64,000 nucleotides of DNA from Gnetum montanum. Lineage: Eukaryota; Streptophyta; Gnetopsida; Gnetales; Gnetaceae. The stretch covers positions 215,528 through 279,527 of the forward strand of contig MNCI01022583.1 of assembly GCA_015680685.1 (NCBI GenBank), given 5' to 3'. The translations under genes were made by a program, and so were the position numbers. Shown here in pieces: positions 46,530-58,091 of the stretch (position 1 is the stretch's first letter; each line of letters opens with the position of its first letter). The notes under the pieces are model-generated. The model was not told where the DNA came from, searched no databases, and saw only the letters and a list, made by a program, of their open reading frames with translations.

Positions 46530-48452
46530 TACCCTCACGACTGAATGAAAACTTGTCCTTAAGTTCCTTATAAAATATTGGAAAGATATGGGATTATTGA
46601 CGAATTGACAATTGACGATGGAATAGGATGACAGACTCAACGTGCCCAGTGAATGGATCAATAAGCATATTACAACATTAGTGTTTATGACCATTGTGGT
46701 GAACACTCGTACATAAATGACATCCAAGCCTTTATTTGGTAGCTTGAAGAGAAAAAGAGAGAGAGAGAAAGAAGATGGAGCGTGTTGTCACCAATGCCGA
46801 GATTGCACCTTTCATTGTTTATCCATAGCCATGCCACCAAACTTGCTCCTTTCGTAAATGCTCTAATTTTGATCCATCTTGAGTGCTTCCTCCAAGCTTA
46901 GTCCATTGTTTGTATGATCACCATCTGCACACACAACACAGTCACAAATGAGCAAGGATAGATAATCCATAATACAGTTGATACCTTGCCTTGATATGAA
47001 GCGCATTGGTTGAGTTATGGTTATGGCAGAAATTGGTTCAGAGATTTATCACTGGAAGCTACCCAAGGTGTAGGAGTTAGGAAATTAGTAAAATGAAAAA
47101 AATTAAAAAATTTGTGTTAGGGCCCCCACAACTATGAGCGAACCTCTAGTAGCTATAAGATGGAAAAACATGAGGAACAAGAAAGATGAAAAATATCAAT
47201 GAAAATGCTAATAAAATGGATGTCATTGATGGGGATGAAATAAGAAATGATTGATTGCAGGAAATGTTTAAGGGAAAGAAGTTAATAATTGCACCAAAAA
47301 GAAATGCTAGTGGGTCCTCCACAAAGCAGGCTCATTCCCTTTATGCCCTGACAAACCCACAAACCAAAGAGTTCATAGGCTCTAGGAATGTCATTTGGAA
47401 GAAAGAGTTAAAAACTTACCCACAAGAATTCACCAAAGAAGAACAATGCATCAACCTAGAATGGACTAATGATAAAATCGACAATGAGGTGGAAAATGGG
47501 AAGAAAGATGGAGAGGAGAGAATGGAATGGAATGGAATCCCAAGAACAAGGTTGTGTAAAGCCCCTTGTGTATTTTATGGTTAAGATAATTGAGTAGAAC
47601 TCATCCCAAATCCAGACTCAAACCAACCACATTCAGTGACCTCACATCAATACACTTGGTCAATCCATCCTCTTGAGGCAACAAGAATGCTTCCACAAAG
47701 AGTGACCACCATCCCAAGGAGAGTGAGATGGAGAAACAGGAAGCGAGAAAGGGCCTTAGTTGGAGGGAACCTTCAGGTATGGGTAACATGTCTTTCTAGT
47801 ACCATAACCAGTGCATGTAGCCCATATTACTTTCTTATGTTTAAGGGATGTGCTTTAAATTCTCATCTTTTTCTCTTTTTTTTTTTATGTTTATGCATGA
47901 GAACCATACCATGCAAAGACCTATTTTTACTCACTCAGCTTCCTGATATTTGAACAATGTCAAGATGGCAGAAAACCCAAGAAAAAACATCCAAGAACCC
48001 AAGAGAATGGCTAGCACTAATGCATCAAATCCCCTTGAAGTCACAACCTTTCATCCTTTGAGTCTTTCCTTGGTTTGAAAAATACCCAGCCACCAATTCA
48101 TTAACAAGTTTACTTAGAAAAAGGGGATTGTACAGTTCCAAGCCAAAGGAGATCATAGAGTTGTATGGATGAGTGGATGGTGTGGACTCATTACCTGTTT
48201 TAGCAAAAGAACCATACCTTAATATCAGCATCATAATTCAAAGGTAAAAATCAAACATTAGTAATCAATATGATATAATTCAATCCACCACCATGAGCAC
48301 TTATTAGATGATGAATAAAAGTAAATCAAGCAAACAAAGAAATAGTAAAAATAGAATGATGGTGTAAAACAAAAATAAGAAAAGATGAAAGAATGTGTAA
48401 AACAAAAAATGTGTAAAAAAAAAAATCAAAAAGAACTAAGGGCCTAGAATGG
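46530..48452 (-). other. 3' non-coding region of element B
   Basis: Similar to 35952-37850 of element A. No env-like frame is recognised. A plus-strand open frame at 47255-47584 lacks known motifs and is antisense to the element. Confidence 0.5.
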
Positions 48453-49965
48453 TTAGCATAGGTGGCCATCTCCCCCATGACGAAGTTGGAAGGAGGAGAT
48501 TCGAAATAGTGAGTAGGGTTGTCCATCAAGAGAGGTAGCATGTGTACTGGCTATCCTAAGCTCCTGGAAAGGTTTGGTTTGTTGCATGTTGACCAAAAGT
48601 TTCTTATCTAAGCTCTCAAGTTTGTATATTGTTATGGCCCCTAAAGGAAAAGTTACATAAATAATATAAGGTCCTTCCCACAGTGTTTGAAATTTAGTAC
48701 ATTGTGGCACATGTGTGGGATTCTAGTAGAGAACCTTATCTCTTGGTTGATATTTAACTTTCCTAATTCTTAGGTCATGATGTTGTTTATTGAAGGCTTT
48801 GTGCAATTTGTTAGATGACAAGACAGCTAATCAGTTTTCATCTAACAAGTTAAGGGCTACTAACCATTGTTTTTGTGCTAGATCAAGGTCAAGGTTGAGG
48901 TCACATGCCAAGGATAGTGTACGGAGCTCAGTTTGAATGGGAAGCATTGGTAATTTACCATACACTAACTCATAGGGAGAGTAGCCTGTAGGGAGTTTCC
49001 ATGTGGAGTGGTATGCCCAAAGAGCATTATTTAGTTTATTGCTCTAGTCTCGCCTAAACTTGCCAATGGTTCTTATCAATATCTTTGTAATCTCCTTGTT
49101 GGTGACTTTTGCTTGATTGTTCGCTTGGGGGTTGGTATGGTGTAGTCAATTTATACTTAACCCCTAAGTGTTGCATTAATTTCTAAAAATTTGCACTTGT
49201 GAAGTATGTACCATTGTTTGAAATAAGCGCACACGGCACACCAAACTTGTTTATGATTTGTTGTTGAACAAATCATGCAACTGTCGATGATGTACAATCT
49301 TTAATAGCAGTTGCTTCGGTCCATTTTGTTAGGTAATCAATCGCAAAAATAGTATAAGCTTTTCCATTGGACATTGGTGTAATCGGCCCCATAAAATCAA
49401 TTCCCCAAATGTCGAAGGTTTCTAACAGTTGAATCCATTGTTGCAGACCCTCCATTCAAGCAGTCATTCCACCATCACGTTGATAGTGCTCACAAGATTG
49501 ATCAAAATGATGGGCATCCTGAAATAATGTAGGCCAATAATATCTTGCAACCAGGATCTTGATGGTCGTTCATCTCCCAGGGTAATGACCCCCACAAGAA
49601 CCCTCATGAGCATCTTGGAGAACTTGTAGTTGATCTATATCAGGAACACACCATCGAACCAAGCCATTGGGACATACTTTGTAAAGTTGCCCATTGATCT
49701 CCATAAAGTACTTGGCTCGATGAAGAAACTGTTGTTTCTCCTTAAGGTTTAGCTCTTGTGGTGTTTTTTGGGTGAGGAGATAGGTAAGAATGCTATTGTA
49801 CCAATTTTTCTCCATGGGTGATTGATTATTCACTACACTAGCAAAGAGGAATTCATTAGGGAAATGATTAGAAATTGGATGCTCATCCTCTTTGTTGTCC
49901 CATCGCAACCGAGATAAATGATCAACAACTACATTCTTGGTGCCCTTACGATTGATCATCATTAA
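48453..49965 (-). pseudogene. pol: Element B integrase
   Basis: Athila-type integrase: an HEGSCGGHYPGR zinc-binding part near 49570-49610, then the core with WGIDFMGPITP and YTIFAIDYLTKW (49300-49420), where the first catalytic Asp is present. A C-terminal WEGPYIIY...KLESLDKK block follows at about 48590-48680, ending HGGDGHLC at 48453. Stops separate the blocks. Confidence 0.75.
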
Positions 49966-51480
49966 ATCGAACTCTTGTAAGATTACAAGCCATCATATGA
50001 TATGAGGGCTTATCGTTGGCTTATTCATGAGGAACTGGATTGCATTATGATTTGTATGTAGATATACTTTATATTGTAATACATAGTGTCTAAACTTTTC
50101 TAGTGTAAACACTACAACCATTAATTCTTTCTTTGTGGTAGTGTAGTTAAGTTGTGCACCAATGATACTTCTACTTACATAGTGAATGTAATAAGGATGC
50201 TTCTGGTAATCTAACTATGTAAGTACGACTCCTAAAGCATAGTTGGATGTGTCATGGTTTAGACCAGTCAGGAGCTTGCAGAATGGGTGTTTCTACTAGC
50301 TTTCATTTCAGAGTTTGGAAAGCTAATTCGCATTCCATGGTCCACTTGAAAGGTACATCCTTTTTTCTTAATTCCACTAATGGTTTGGAAACCTTTGAAA
50401 AGCTCTCAATAAATCTCCTATAGTAGCTAGTATGTCCAAGGAATGATCAAATACCTTTGACAATTTCTGGTTGACAGGTAATTCCTTGGATAACTTTGAT
50501 TTTCTCAGGGTTTACCTCTATCCTTGTGTGTGAGATTTTATGCCCTAGTACGACATCCTCTTGGACCATCAAATGGCTTTTTTGCCATTTAAGCCTCAAA
50601 TTGATTTCTATACATCTTTTTAACACTTGCTCTAACCAGTCTAAGGCTTGATCAAAGTTTACTCCATAGGTGGAGAAATCATCCATAAAGACTTCTACAC
50701 CATTTCCTATCTACTTTTGGAAGATGCTTAGAACTAGTCGTTGAAATGTTGCAGGGGCATTGCACAAGACAAATGGAATCTCTTTGTATGCAAACATTCC
50801 CTAAGAACTAGTGAACATAGTCTTGGCTTGGTCTTTTGGGGATATTTGTATTTGATTATATTCGCTATATCCATCTAGAAAACTGTACCATCTAGAAAAC
50901 TGTAGTAGTGATGCCCCGCGATGGTGTCTAAGACTTGGTCAATAGATGGCAATGGAAAGTGATCTTTAGATGTTTCCATATTCAGTAGCATAAAATCTAT
51001 GCACATCCTTCATTTTCCTTCCTTTTTAGGCACAATAACTAAGGGGCTAACCTATTTTCTATCAACAATGGGGTATATGAACCAAGTCTTGAGAAGTTGT
51101 TCAATTTCTTCCTTAACTACTTGCTTCAGCTTAAGGTTCAATCAACTCTGTGATTTTCTTCGAGGCTTCATGGAGGGGTTAGTGTAAATTCTATGTTGGC
51201 ATATCCTAGGATCTATTCCAGTTAATTTGGGATATGTCCAAGTGAAGGCTTCTGACCATTTATTTATTACCTTCAGTAGTTCTTCTTTTTGTTGAGGAGC
51301 AAGCTTAGCATTGACAATTATCGATTTTCCATTTTTAAGGAACGTGTATTCCATACCAGTGGGAAATGGTTTCAGCTTGAGGGGCTCTTGCTTAAATTTC
51401 TCAGGGATTTCCAACTTCCCCTAGTTGATATTTTTAAGGTTAAGACTTGGAAGTTGGTGGTGGACTTGCTCTAATATGTC
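49966..51480 (-). pseudogene. pol: Element B reverse transcriptase and RNase H
   Basis: 51142-51414 holds the pre-RT region with IPEKFKQEPLKLKPFP. 50447-50686 holds the catalytic MDDF (50675-50686), then LGHKISHTRIEVNPEKI. The RNase H region is about 50000-50440 and heavily decayed. Both catalytic Asp of the MDD motif remain. Confidence 0.75.
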
Positions 51481-51675
51481 TGTGCTATTGATGTAAGCAC
51501 AAGTCAAACACTCAGTTGGTTCCATGCATATGAGTGAACTGCTTTCTTGATCAGCTATTAGCCACTGGGTGTATTCCTATCGTGTGGCTGCTACATATAG
51601 GAATCTTTGTATGTTAATCACTTGTGCACACTGATTGCATGCAGGCAATGCTAAACTTTGCACAAACCATAACCT

Positions 51676-52260
51676 CTACACGCAATTACAACCTGTGTCA
51701 CTGTATGTGATGCATAGAACTTTCTTCCTCTCGATCTTTCTGAATGTATTTCCCTTTGATATTTCTAGGGAAAGATTGTAGATTCCTAAGTGTGCATTGA
51801 TGGTGCTTAGCCATGCTCTTCCCATTATGATTGGGAAGTCCCCCTTACCGTTGTTCACCTGAATCACTAGGAAGTCAACTGGGTATGACCAACCCACAAA
51901 TAGTGGTAACAATGTCTTCCACTAGTCCCAAAGGGATAGTGATGGACTGGTCAGCCTCCTCTAGACAGATGTTGCTCTTTTTCAATGGAGCTAGGTTCCA
52001 GGCCTTGTACATTTCTTGAGAAATCAAGTTGACACCAGAACCTGAATTCAAAAGAGCCTTGCACAGTGCATTTCCAATGATTTGTAAATATATTAGAGGA
52101 CTCCCAGGATTAGAGAATTTCCTGGGAAGGTGGCCAACTTTGATCCAATTGATGATGACATGTGTTAGCATGACCATATGCGTTGACTGTGGTGGTTGAG
52201 TTGTAGGAGGATTTGAAGTTTTGATTGATACTGAGGCATCTACGAAATCAGTCACTTGTG
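51676..52260 (-). pseudogene. Element B aspartic protease, active-site Asp lost
   Basis: The active-site triplet D-S-G reads N-S-G: the codon at 52046-52048 is AAT on the minus strand. Elements A and D retain Asp. The later IIMGRAWLST block is intact (about 51800-51830). Confidence 0.75.
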
Positions 52261-52299
52261 ATTACAAGGGCTTGGTTGGATTGTTGGTTCTAAAGAAAG

Positions 52300-54677
52300 G
52301 TCTTTTCTTCATGTGGTTGTTGGAACCAATAGTAGGTTGAGAGTTAACAGCCCTTATGGCATTACATTGCTATGGCTGGGTAGGGATTTCACCTTGCATA
52401 GCTGGAGTAGGTGGTAGTAGAGTTATTGGTGGAAGAGATGTGGCTGGATGAGAAGGATAATATGCTTGCAAAATATCACCCCTATAAGAGGAAGTCCCAT
52501 AATACTCATGGGCTTGGTAGTGAGGTTGAGGAGTGATGTGACTAGTAGAGTCACGTGGGGAGATTGGCTACTTCACATAATATCCATACGAGTCAAGTTT
52601 CCGGTAAGGATACTGTTGCCTTGGTGGTGGCATTTCCCATGATTGTGGGTGCTCTCACTATTGATATTACTCAATCGATTATGGTGGAGTTCCACTGGGA
52701 TAATATGTTAAGGGTTGGTGGGATTGCCTTGGGTTACCTTGAGGATAAGGTAACCTTCGGGGTGTTTGCCTTTTGTTTAATCGTGGGTTGAGTGCATACA
52801 CCCCAGACTCCTGTAGATGTGAGATTATAGGGTAACGTCCCTTAGGACGGTCATATTAACATATCTCATTTCTAAATCCACAATCTTTTCAATGATGGCA
52901 ACTTTGCCCTTACCATTGCTATGTGCATGTTCAGCCTCTTTCTTTTTTCTTTCTTCGCGATCACTACCTTGCTCTCTAGACTCCTCTACTATTTTAAGAA
53001 TAGATTGAAATCTATTATCTAGGGAATCCCACATTTGGTCTATCTTTATCGATACTTCTGATGTTAAATTTTGGATAGGCAAAGTTTTCCTATTCACCAT
53101 CTCTTTGAGTGGTGACTCTTCTTCATCCTCACAAAATCTTACTCCCCTCTTCCAAAGGGAAAGATCTTGATTATACTCTTTCGCACTTTCTCTATTTTGT
53201 AGCTCACCTTCTACCTTAGAAACTTGCTCTAATAGTCTTTGAATTTGATGGGACCTAAGCTTGGATAGTCTTCCTTGGGCATAAGTCCTAAGGGTTCTTC
53301 TTGTTTCATGCCTAAGCCCATCCACAAGATGGCACAGTTGATCCCTTTGTGAATAATCATGGCCAGGACAACAATGTAACAATGCATAGTATTGGCCCAT
53401 GGCAACATCCAAGGGTTCATGTCCTTCTTGTTTCTAGCATTGGATTTTTTTTCGCAAGTTAAACACTTGGGAGTATGTTTGGTACTTGTCATTAAATAGT
53501 TTTAACATAGTACTCCACCTACGAATAGATTCTGGTTCTAAAGACTGATACCAACTTTCTTCTTCTTTAACTAATGTTCGTGGGAACAACTTAAGTTTTT
53601 GTCATTCGTTCTGTATTTTTTGTAAGGCACATGCATCATGGAATGCTTGTAAATGATTATGAGGATCAACGTTGTATTCGCCTTCAAATCGTGGGATGTT
53701 GCTCATATCTAATCTATTGATCCTACTATCTTTCTAATGCCTTGTTGGAGTTCTAACAGCCTTAGCTATGTCCAACATACTTTGAATAGTGAGGAGGGAT
53801 TCATCATGATCATATTTTTCATGGTGTCTAGGATGCCTACTTTGTTCCCTACTCTCCATTCTTCTATGTCATGACTCTTTAGAGTGCCCTTGTCCCCTTT
53901 CCTAGCTATTTTGTCTATGACTTCCATTTTTCCTTCCTTTATCCCCATGGTCTTTTTCTTTATGACTATGTCTAGACACTGAAGGAGAGGATGAAGGTAA
54001 AGAAGAAGGAGAACCATCACCATGATGATTTCTGCCACATTCTCTTTAGCAGTCTCAGCATCGATCGCATTTACGATCAGAATGTCCATCTTTATCATGT
54101 GTCGATGTTCCTTTTTCAGACCCTTTGTGCTTGTGGGTATCAGAACCTAGGTTATGAATAGTGGAACGAAGGTTCTGATACACAACCCCTTGACCAAAGT
54201 TAAGGGAAGGAACATTGTTGTGTGGGCAACTGCCTGAGGTAGGTTCACCACCCTCATTTTTACTTAAGACATGTGGGGCATCTTGGGACCACTTACCCGT
54301 CAAAGACTGATGATGTCTCTCCTATTGCAAGTCCCTTTGAGGTTGTGCCTCTGTGGGATGGTATTCTCTCGAGTCATGGTCTTGCACAACATATTCTGCA
54401 TGTAAGTGTAGCATGCCAATTCATGTGAGAGCATGCAGAAGTATGCTCAGGACTAAACGATCAGGAGGTAACACTATGTTACCTTCTAGGTATCGCAACA
54501 AAGTTGTTCATCTTGATGGAGTATAAAGGTGAAGTTTGGTATATACTCATTGGGATGAATATATATGACTCGAACTTGTTAAGGGACTGGCGAATCAACA
54601 TCATGTGTATTACACCACTAACTATTTCCTGTTTCAGACCTAGGCAGTGAGACACTTTCGTACGAAGAAGAAGACAT
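52300..54677 (-). pseudogene. gag: Element B gag
   Basis: The ATG at 54675-54677 is followed by MSSSYESVS, as in element A. A charged region (about 53770-54100), the capsid blocks (GQYYALLHCCPGHDYSQRDQ near 53380) and a coiled-coil-like part at 52900-53230 follow. Several frameshifts and stops. Confidence 0.7.
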
Positions 54678-54795
54678 GTTTGTCTGTTCAGTGTGCAATG
54701 TATTCTTGTTTATTATTTTCTCAATCAACCCTAAGGGTTCATTCCAATGATGTGAATGATTTCCTATGTTCTAGTTAGTGCACAAACAACTAAGT

Positions 54796-54812
54796 CCTTG
54801 GCAACGGTGCCA
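54796..54812 (-). promoter_or_regulatory. Primer binding site of element B (tRNA-Asp type)
   Basis: The minus strand reads TGGCACCGTTGCCAAGG, closer to TGGCGCCGTTGCCGGGG than the site of element A. One base separates it from the LTR. Confidence 0.8.
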
Positions 54813-55565
54813 ATGATGAGTGGCGAGGTACCCCTATGCTCAACCATACAAATATAATCATTTCACGCATGATCCAGTCGAATTCCAAGGACTAAGTGTT
54901 TATGCGCCCTTGTGGAACAAGGATAGGTTGGTTGATCGTTGTCTTCCCAGGCTTACCTATATCTCATGATTGTATGGTTAAGTAAGCTTGAGGCATATGA
55001 TTTTTATAGCTTTTATGTTTTTATGTCTTGCACTAGTAGGAAAGGAGAGAGGTAACTAAGTGACTAATTGAACTTAACTACTCATTAACTAAGTTCTAAC
55101 TAATCCTAACACCAGCATCCATTCCCACTTGCCATACACATCCTGAACCAGTGCAACATTGCTGGGATTACCAAACACTAATTGTTACTGGGTTACCAAG
55201 CATTACACGCATGCTCGAAGTGGTTGTGCTTGTGTAATTTAACGATTTGCTTAATTGATCAAAATGAATTGCTGTGCTAATAATAGAAGTGTAAAGTGCA
55301 TAAAATAAAATAAATTCATAAGAAAATAAAATAAAATAAATGCGTAAGAAAACAAATCTCAAGTGCTGCAAGGATGAATCAAAGAGCTCGTCTTTATTGT
55401 CATATACAAGGTGTGCTCAGGTACGCAATGCTCAAATAAAGATCTGTCCACACTTAGACCTCCTATTGTCGACACTTGGAAAATACTCTAACTTTCAAAC
55501 AGACCACAAGATTTTTGCTACTTGACTGCTAAAATACTTCCTCCCAATTGTGTGCCTGGGCACTA

Positions 55566-55573
55566 TATTTATA
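55566..55573 (-). promoter_or_regulatory. TATA box of element B LTR
   Basis: TATAAATA on the minus strand in the same LTR position as in element A. Confidence 0.65.
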
Positions 55574-55590
55574 GGCTTGGGAGCAACTAC

Positions 55591-55736
55591 TCTAATAATT
55601 AGAGTAATTGTTCTAATAATTAGAATAATTGCTAAAGTAACTGCTAGAGTAACTGCTCTAATAATTAGAATAACTGCTAGAGTAACCACTCTAATAATTA
55701 GAATAACTGCTAAAGTAACTGCTAGAGTAACCACTC
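55591..55736. repeat. U3 tandem/palindromic repeats, right LTR of element B
   Basis: The perfect odd palindrome TCTAATAATTAGA occurs at 55591, 55612, 55657 and 55690. Between them are 12-bp units close to AGAGTAACTGCT. Confidence 0.85.
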
Positions 55737-55742
55737 TCATCA

Positions 55743-57060
55743 ATATAGTTTCCAACCATATGAAGCTACTAATGATAAAATGCATTGTATGATTTTTTGT
55801 TTCACAATAGATGCAAAAGTTTTCTTATAGTTTAAATCTTTTTTTAAGTAAAGTCTCTAACAATCAATTGGATCATATATTTATCCATCATGTTATTAGC
55901 TTTTTTCATTTGCAGTGAACTATTCACTAGTTTCCCATGTATTATTCTTAATGAACACGTTATATTCTACTTTCATTACTTCATAAAAATCTTTATTTTA
56001 TGCATCCTCTTCCATACTCATGGGTTTACTTACCTTAAATATCATTTTTAGAATCAATTAAATCATAATGATCTTCTACTACAAACATTTTCCCAGTTCT
56101 AAGCCTTTCCATTGACATTTCATTCACATGTTCTAATTTTATTGATCTTAGGTCTTTTAATTAATTTTTATACCATCATGGTTGCTTGTGTATAGAAGAA
56201 TCTATGACATCAAAGTCATTGTTTTTACTTGTTTTTTCATCATCATCTTTGTATAAGGTCATAAATAGACATGAGTCATTTTTCTCTTTACTAGGAATCA
56301 TTAATGGAATAGAAGATTTTTGACTCATGGTGCTCTCTAATTTTTAAAACAAACTATTAAACAACACATCTATGGATTCTATAATCTTATGATCCTTAAT
56401 GTTCCACACCTAGTAGGCTTTATGATCTAGTGAATGTCCAATTAGCAATTCCATCATGGCCTTGGGGTCTAACTTATCATGGTGTGCTTATGGGATATGT
56501 ACACAATAAGATTTACTAAACAAATGAATATGGAGTATTAACATTTCCCTATTATCAAAACATTTGTTAACTAGAGGAGTGCCGTTCAAAACTACAATTG
56601 GAATTCTATTAATAATATGAATGAAATAATATGTTGCCTATATCCATAAATATTTTGATATGCATGCATATACATCATATACCTTATCATTTGAATAACT
56701 GATATGTTTTTCCTCTCTACAACACCAATCTATTATAGTACATATGATATCATGAATTCTTGCTTGATAGAATTTTTCTTTACTAATTTTTAAACTCATT
56801 TAAAGTATATTCACCACCACAATCACATCTCAAAACTTTTAATTTTGTACCTTTCTTTTTTTTGTTCTTATGTTAAAATTCTTAAACTTTTGCAACACTT
56901 GTAATTTATTTGTTAGATCATAAAGGTAGGTCATTTGACTGAAGTCATCTAAAAAATTATAGAATAGCTTTCATTTCTTAAACCTTGTGGTAAGAAGGAA
57001 ACGAAAACATATGTGAATCCATTCAAGTGATACTAAAGATTTTATTTCATGATTTCAAGT
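55743..57060 (-). pseudogene. pol: Copia integrase and start of RT
   Basis: Near 56800-56840 a VLRCDCGGEYTLNEF block corresponds to the second catalytic Asp region of copia integrase. Near 56890-56980 a FLDDFSQMTYLY block holds the first. Next to element B, ASYGWK (about 55750-55770) is the RT segment just before QLDVKS on the other side. Between these blocks the frame is lost repeatedly. Confidence 0.75.
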
Positions 57061-57119
57061 AAATAGCATATAGTGCATTTCCCAATCTTAAATGATTGAT
57101 GAAATGTAGTCAACTAGCT

Positions 57120-57192
57120 ACATTGATGGACATGCATTGACACAACCCCATTAATGTAGCCCCATTGACACATGGACACATGTGTTGATGTA
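57120..57192. repeat. Inverted-repeat block in the U3 of element D
   Basis: CATTGACACATG and CATGTGTTGATG face each other around 57163-57190, with the perfect palindrome ACACATGTGT at 57176-57185. It ends about 20 bp before the TATA box. The sequence has nothing in common with the blocks of A or B. Confidence 0.65.
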
Positions 57193-57207
57193 GATTTAAG
57201 TCAAGTA

Positions 57208-57215
57208 TATATAAA
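57208..57215 (+). promoter_or_regulatory. TATA box of element D LTR
   Basis: TATATAAA on the plus strand. Confidence 0.6.
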
Positions 57216-57947
57216 TGCACATACCCATCACATTTATGGCACATTAAGTTGATAGAGTAGTGGAGCTCTTGTAATTTTCTTTTCCTAGAATTAGAATATT
57301 TTTTGAGTGTTCAAAGTATGCACTAAAGTAATTATATAGATCTTTATTCAAGTGTTATGTACCTAAACACATTGACATGAATGAAAATAAAGATGAGATT
57401 CTTGACATTCATTGCAACACTTGGAATATACTAATGTTTCTTACTTGCACTTTATTCTTAATGCACTTTATATTCTTATCTTAAGTAATTAATATATTTA
57501 ATAATGAACACATAAGTACAATAGCTTCAAGCATACCATTTAATGCTTAGTAATCCCAATAGTGGCCATTTAGTATGGCTAGTAATCATCACTTGGTAAC
57601 CCAGTAGCATTCATACAAGTTCAGGATGTGTATGAAAAATGGGTATGGATACTTATGTTAGGATAGTTAGCCTTAGAACCGTTAGGTAGTTATAATATTT
57701 AATTAGCAACCATTTATCTTCTCACCAACATAAACATAAATAAATATTACATGTGTTAACTCCCACTTAACCATACCTAAGAGCCTACATAAGTGAGAGT
57801 TAGGAAGACAATGATCACATGACCTTTCTGTTCATAGTCTTTGCCTATGGGTACACTTAGAAGCTAAGTCCGTAGAATTCAATCGGATTATTAGTACACA
57901 CTTGTGATTTGTATGGTTTGGTGTAGGGACTACTCATTACTCATCAT

Positions 57948-57964
57948 TGGGACTATTGCCAAGG
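57948..57964 (+). promoter_or_regulatory. Primer binding site of element D (tRNA-Asp type, decayed)
   Basis: TGGGACTATTGCCAAGG aligns with TGGCGCCGTTGCCGGGG with several changes, one base after the LTR. Confidence 0.6.
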
Positions 57965-58091
57965 ACTCTAATTTAGCTAAGTGTGCTAAGTAGGAAAAGA
58001 TAATGACATCATACAAAGACATTGTAAGGATCATTCAATGATAAATCATTAAGGAGATAAGAGTAAGCACATTGTTTTAGCGAAAGCTGAC

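Larger units (their letters stand above)
45753..55742 (-). mobile_element. Athila-like retrotransposon with full pol (element B)
   Basis: Left LTR 45753-46529, 3' non-coding part, integrase, RNase H, RT, protease, gag, tRNA-Asp primer site and right LTR 54814-55742, all in minus orientation. The RT motif FMDDFSTYG with the following LEQVL-x-RC pattern is typical of Athila. Each gene has stops, so it is not active. It is nested in the copia RT. Confidence 0.85.
54814..55742 (-). repeat. Element B right (5') LTR, 929 bp
   Basis: TG...CA ends; a minus-strand TATAAATA at 55566-55573; the U3 repeats start 18 bp upstream of it. The U5/R part is recognisably related to the LTR of element A. Confidence 0.85.
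44540..57096 (-). mobile_element. Decayed Ty1/copia element, split by element B
   Basis: The left part (44540-45752) is the C-terminal half of copia RT and RNase H. The right part (55743-57096) holds the start of RT and, at about 56700-57060, integrase. Order and strand agree with one element interrupted by element B. Its 5' part is cut by element D at 57097, and its gag and both LTRs are not seen. Confidence 0.75.
57097..57946 (+). repeat. Element D 5' LTR, 850 bp
   Basis: It starts TGATGAAATG and ends ACTCATCA, followed by the primer site. A stretch near 57620-57660 matches, on the opposite strand, the LTR segment of element A around 41530-41572. TATA at 57208-57215. Its other LTR lies beyond the window. 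Confidence 0.75.

Noticed and set aside
47255-47584. 109-codon plus-strand open frame
   Set aside because: It lies antisense in the 3' non-coding part of element B, has no known motif, and the matching part of element A does not keep it open.
48453-54677. Possible endogenous pararetrovirus rather than retrotransposon
   Set aside because: LTRs, target duplication, integrase and an Athila-type gag are present, and no movement-protein-like region is seen.
55591-55736. CRISPR-like alternation of palindromic repeats and short spacers
   Set aside because: Units are 9-13 bp, spacers are themselves repeats, and the block is part of an LTR present at both ends of element B in plant DNA.
55495-55785. 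Long open frames with repeats such as VTLAVTLAV (also 46273-46727)
   Set aside because: They are translations of the 12-bp U3 tandem repeats of the element B LTRs, on both strands, with no start context or domain.
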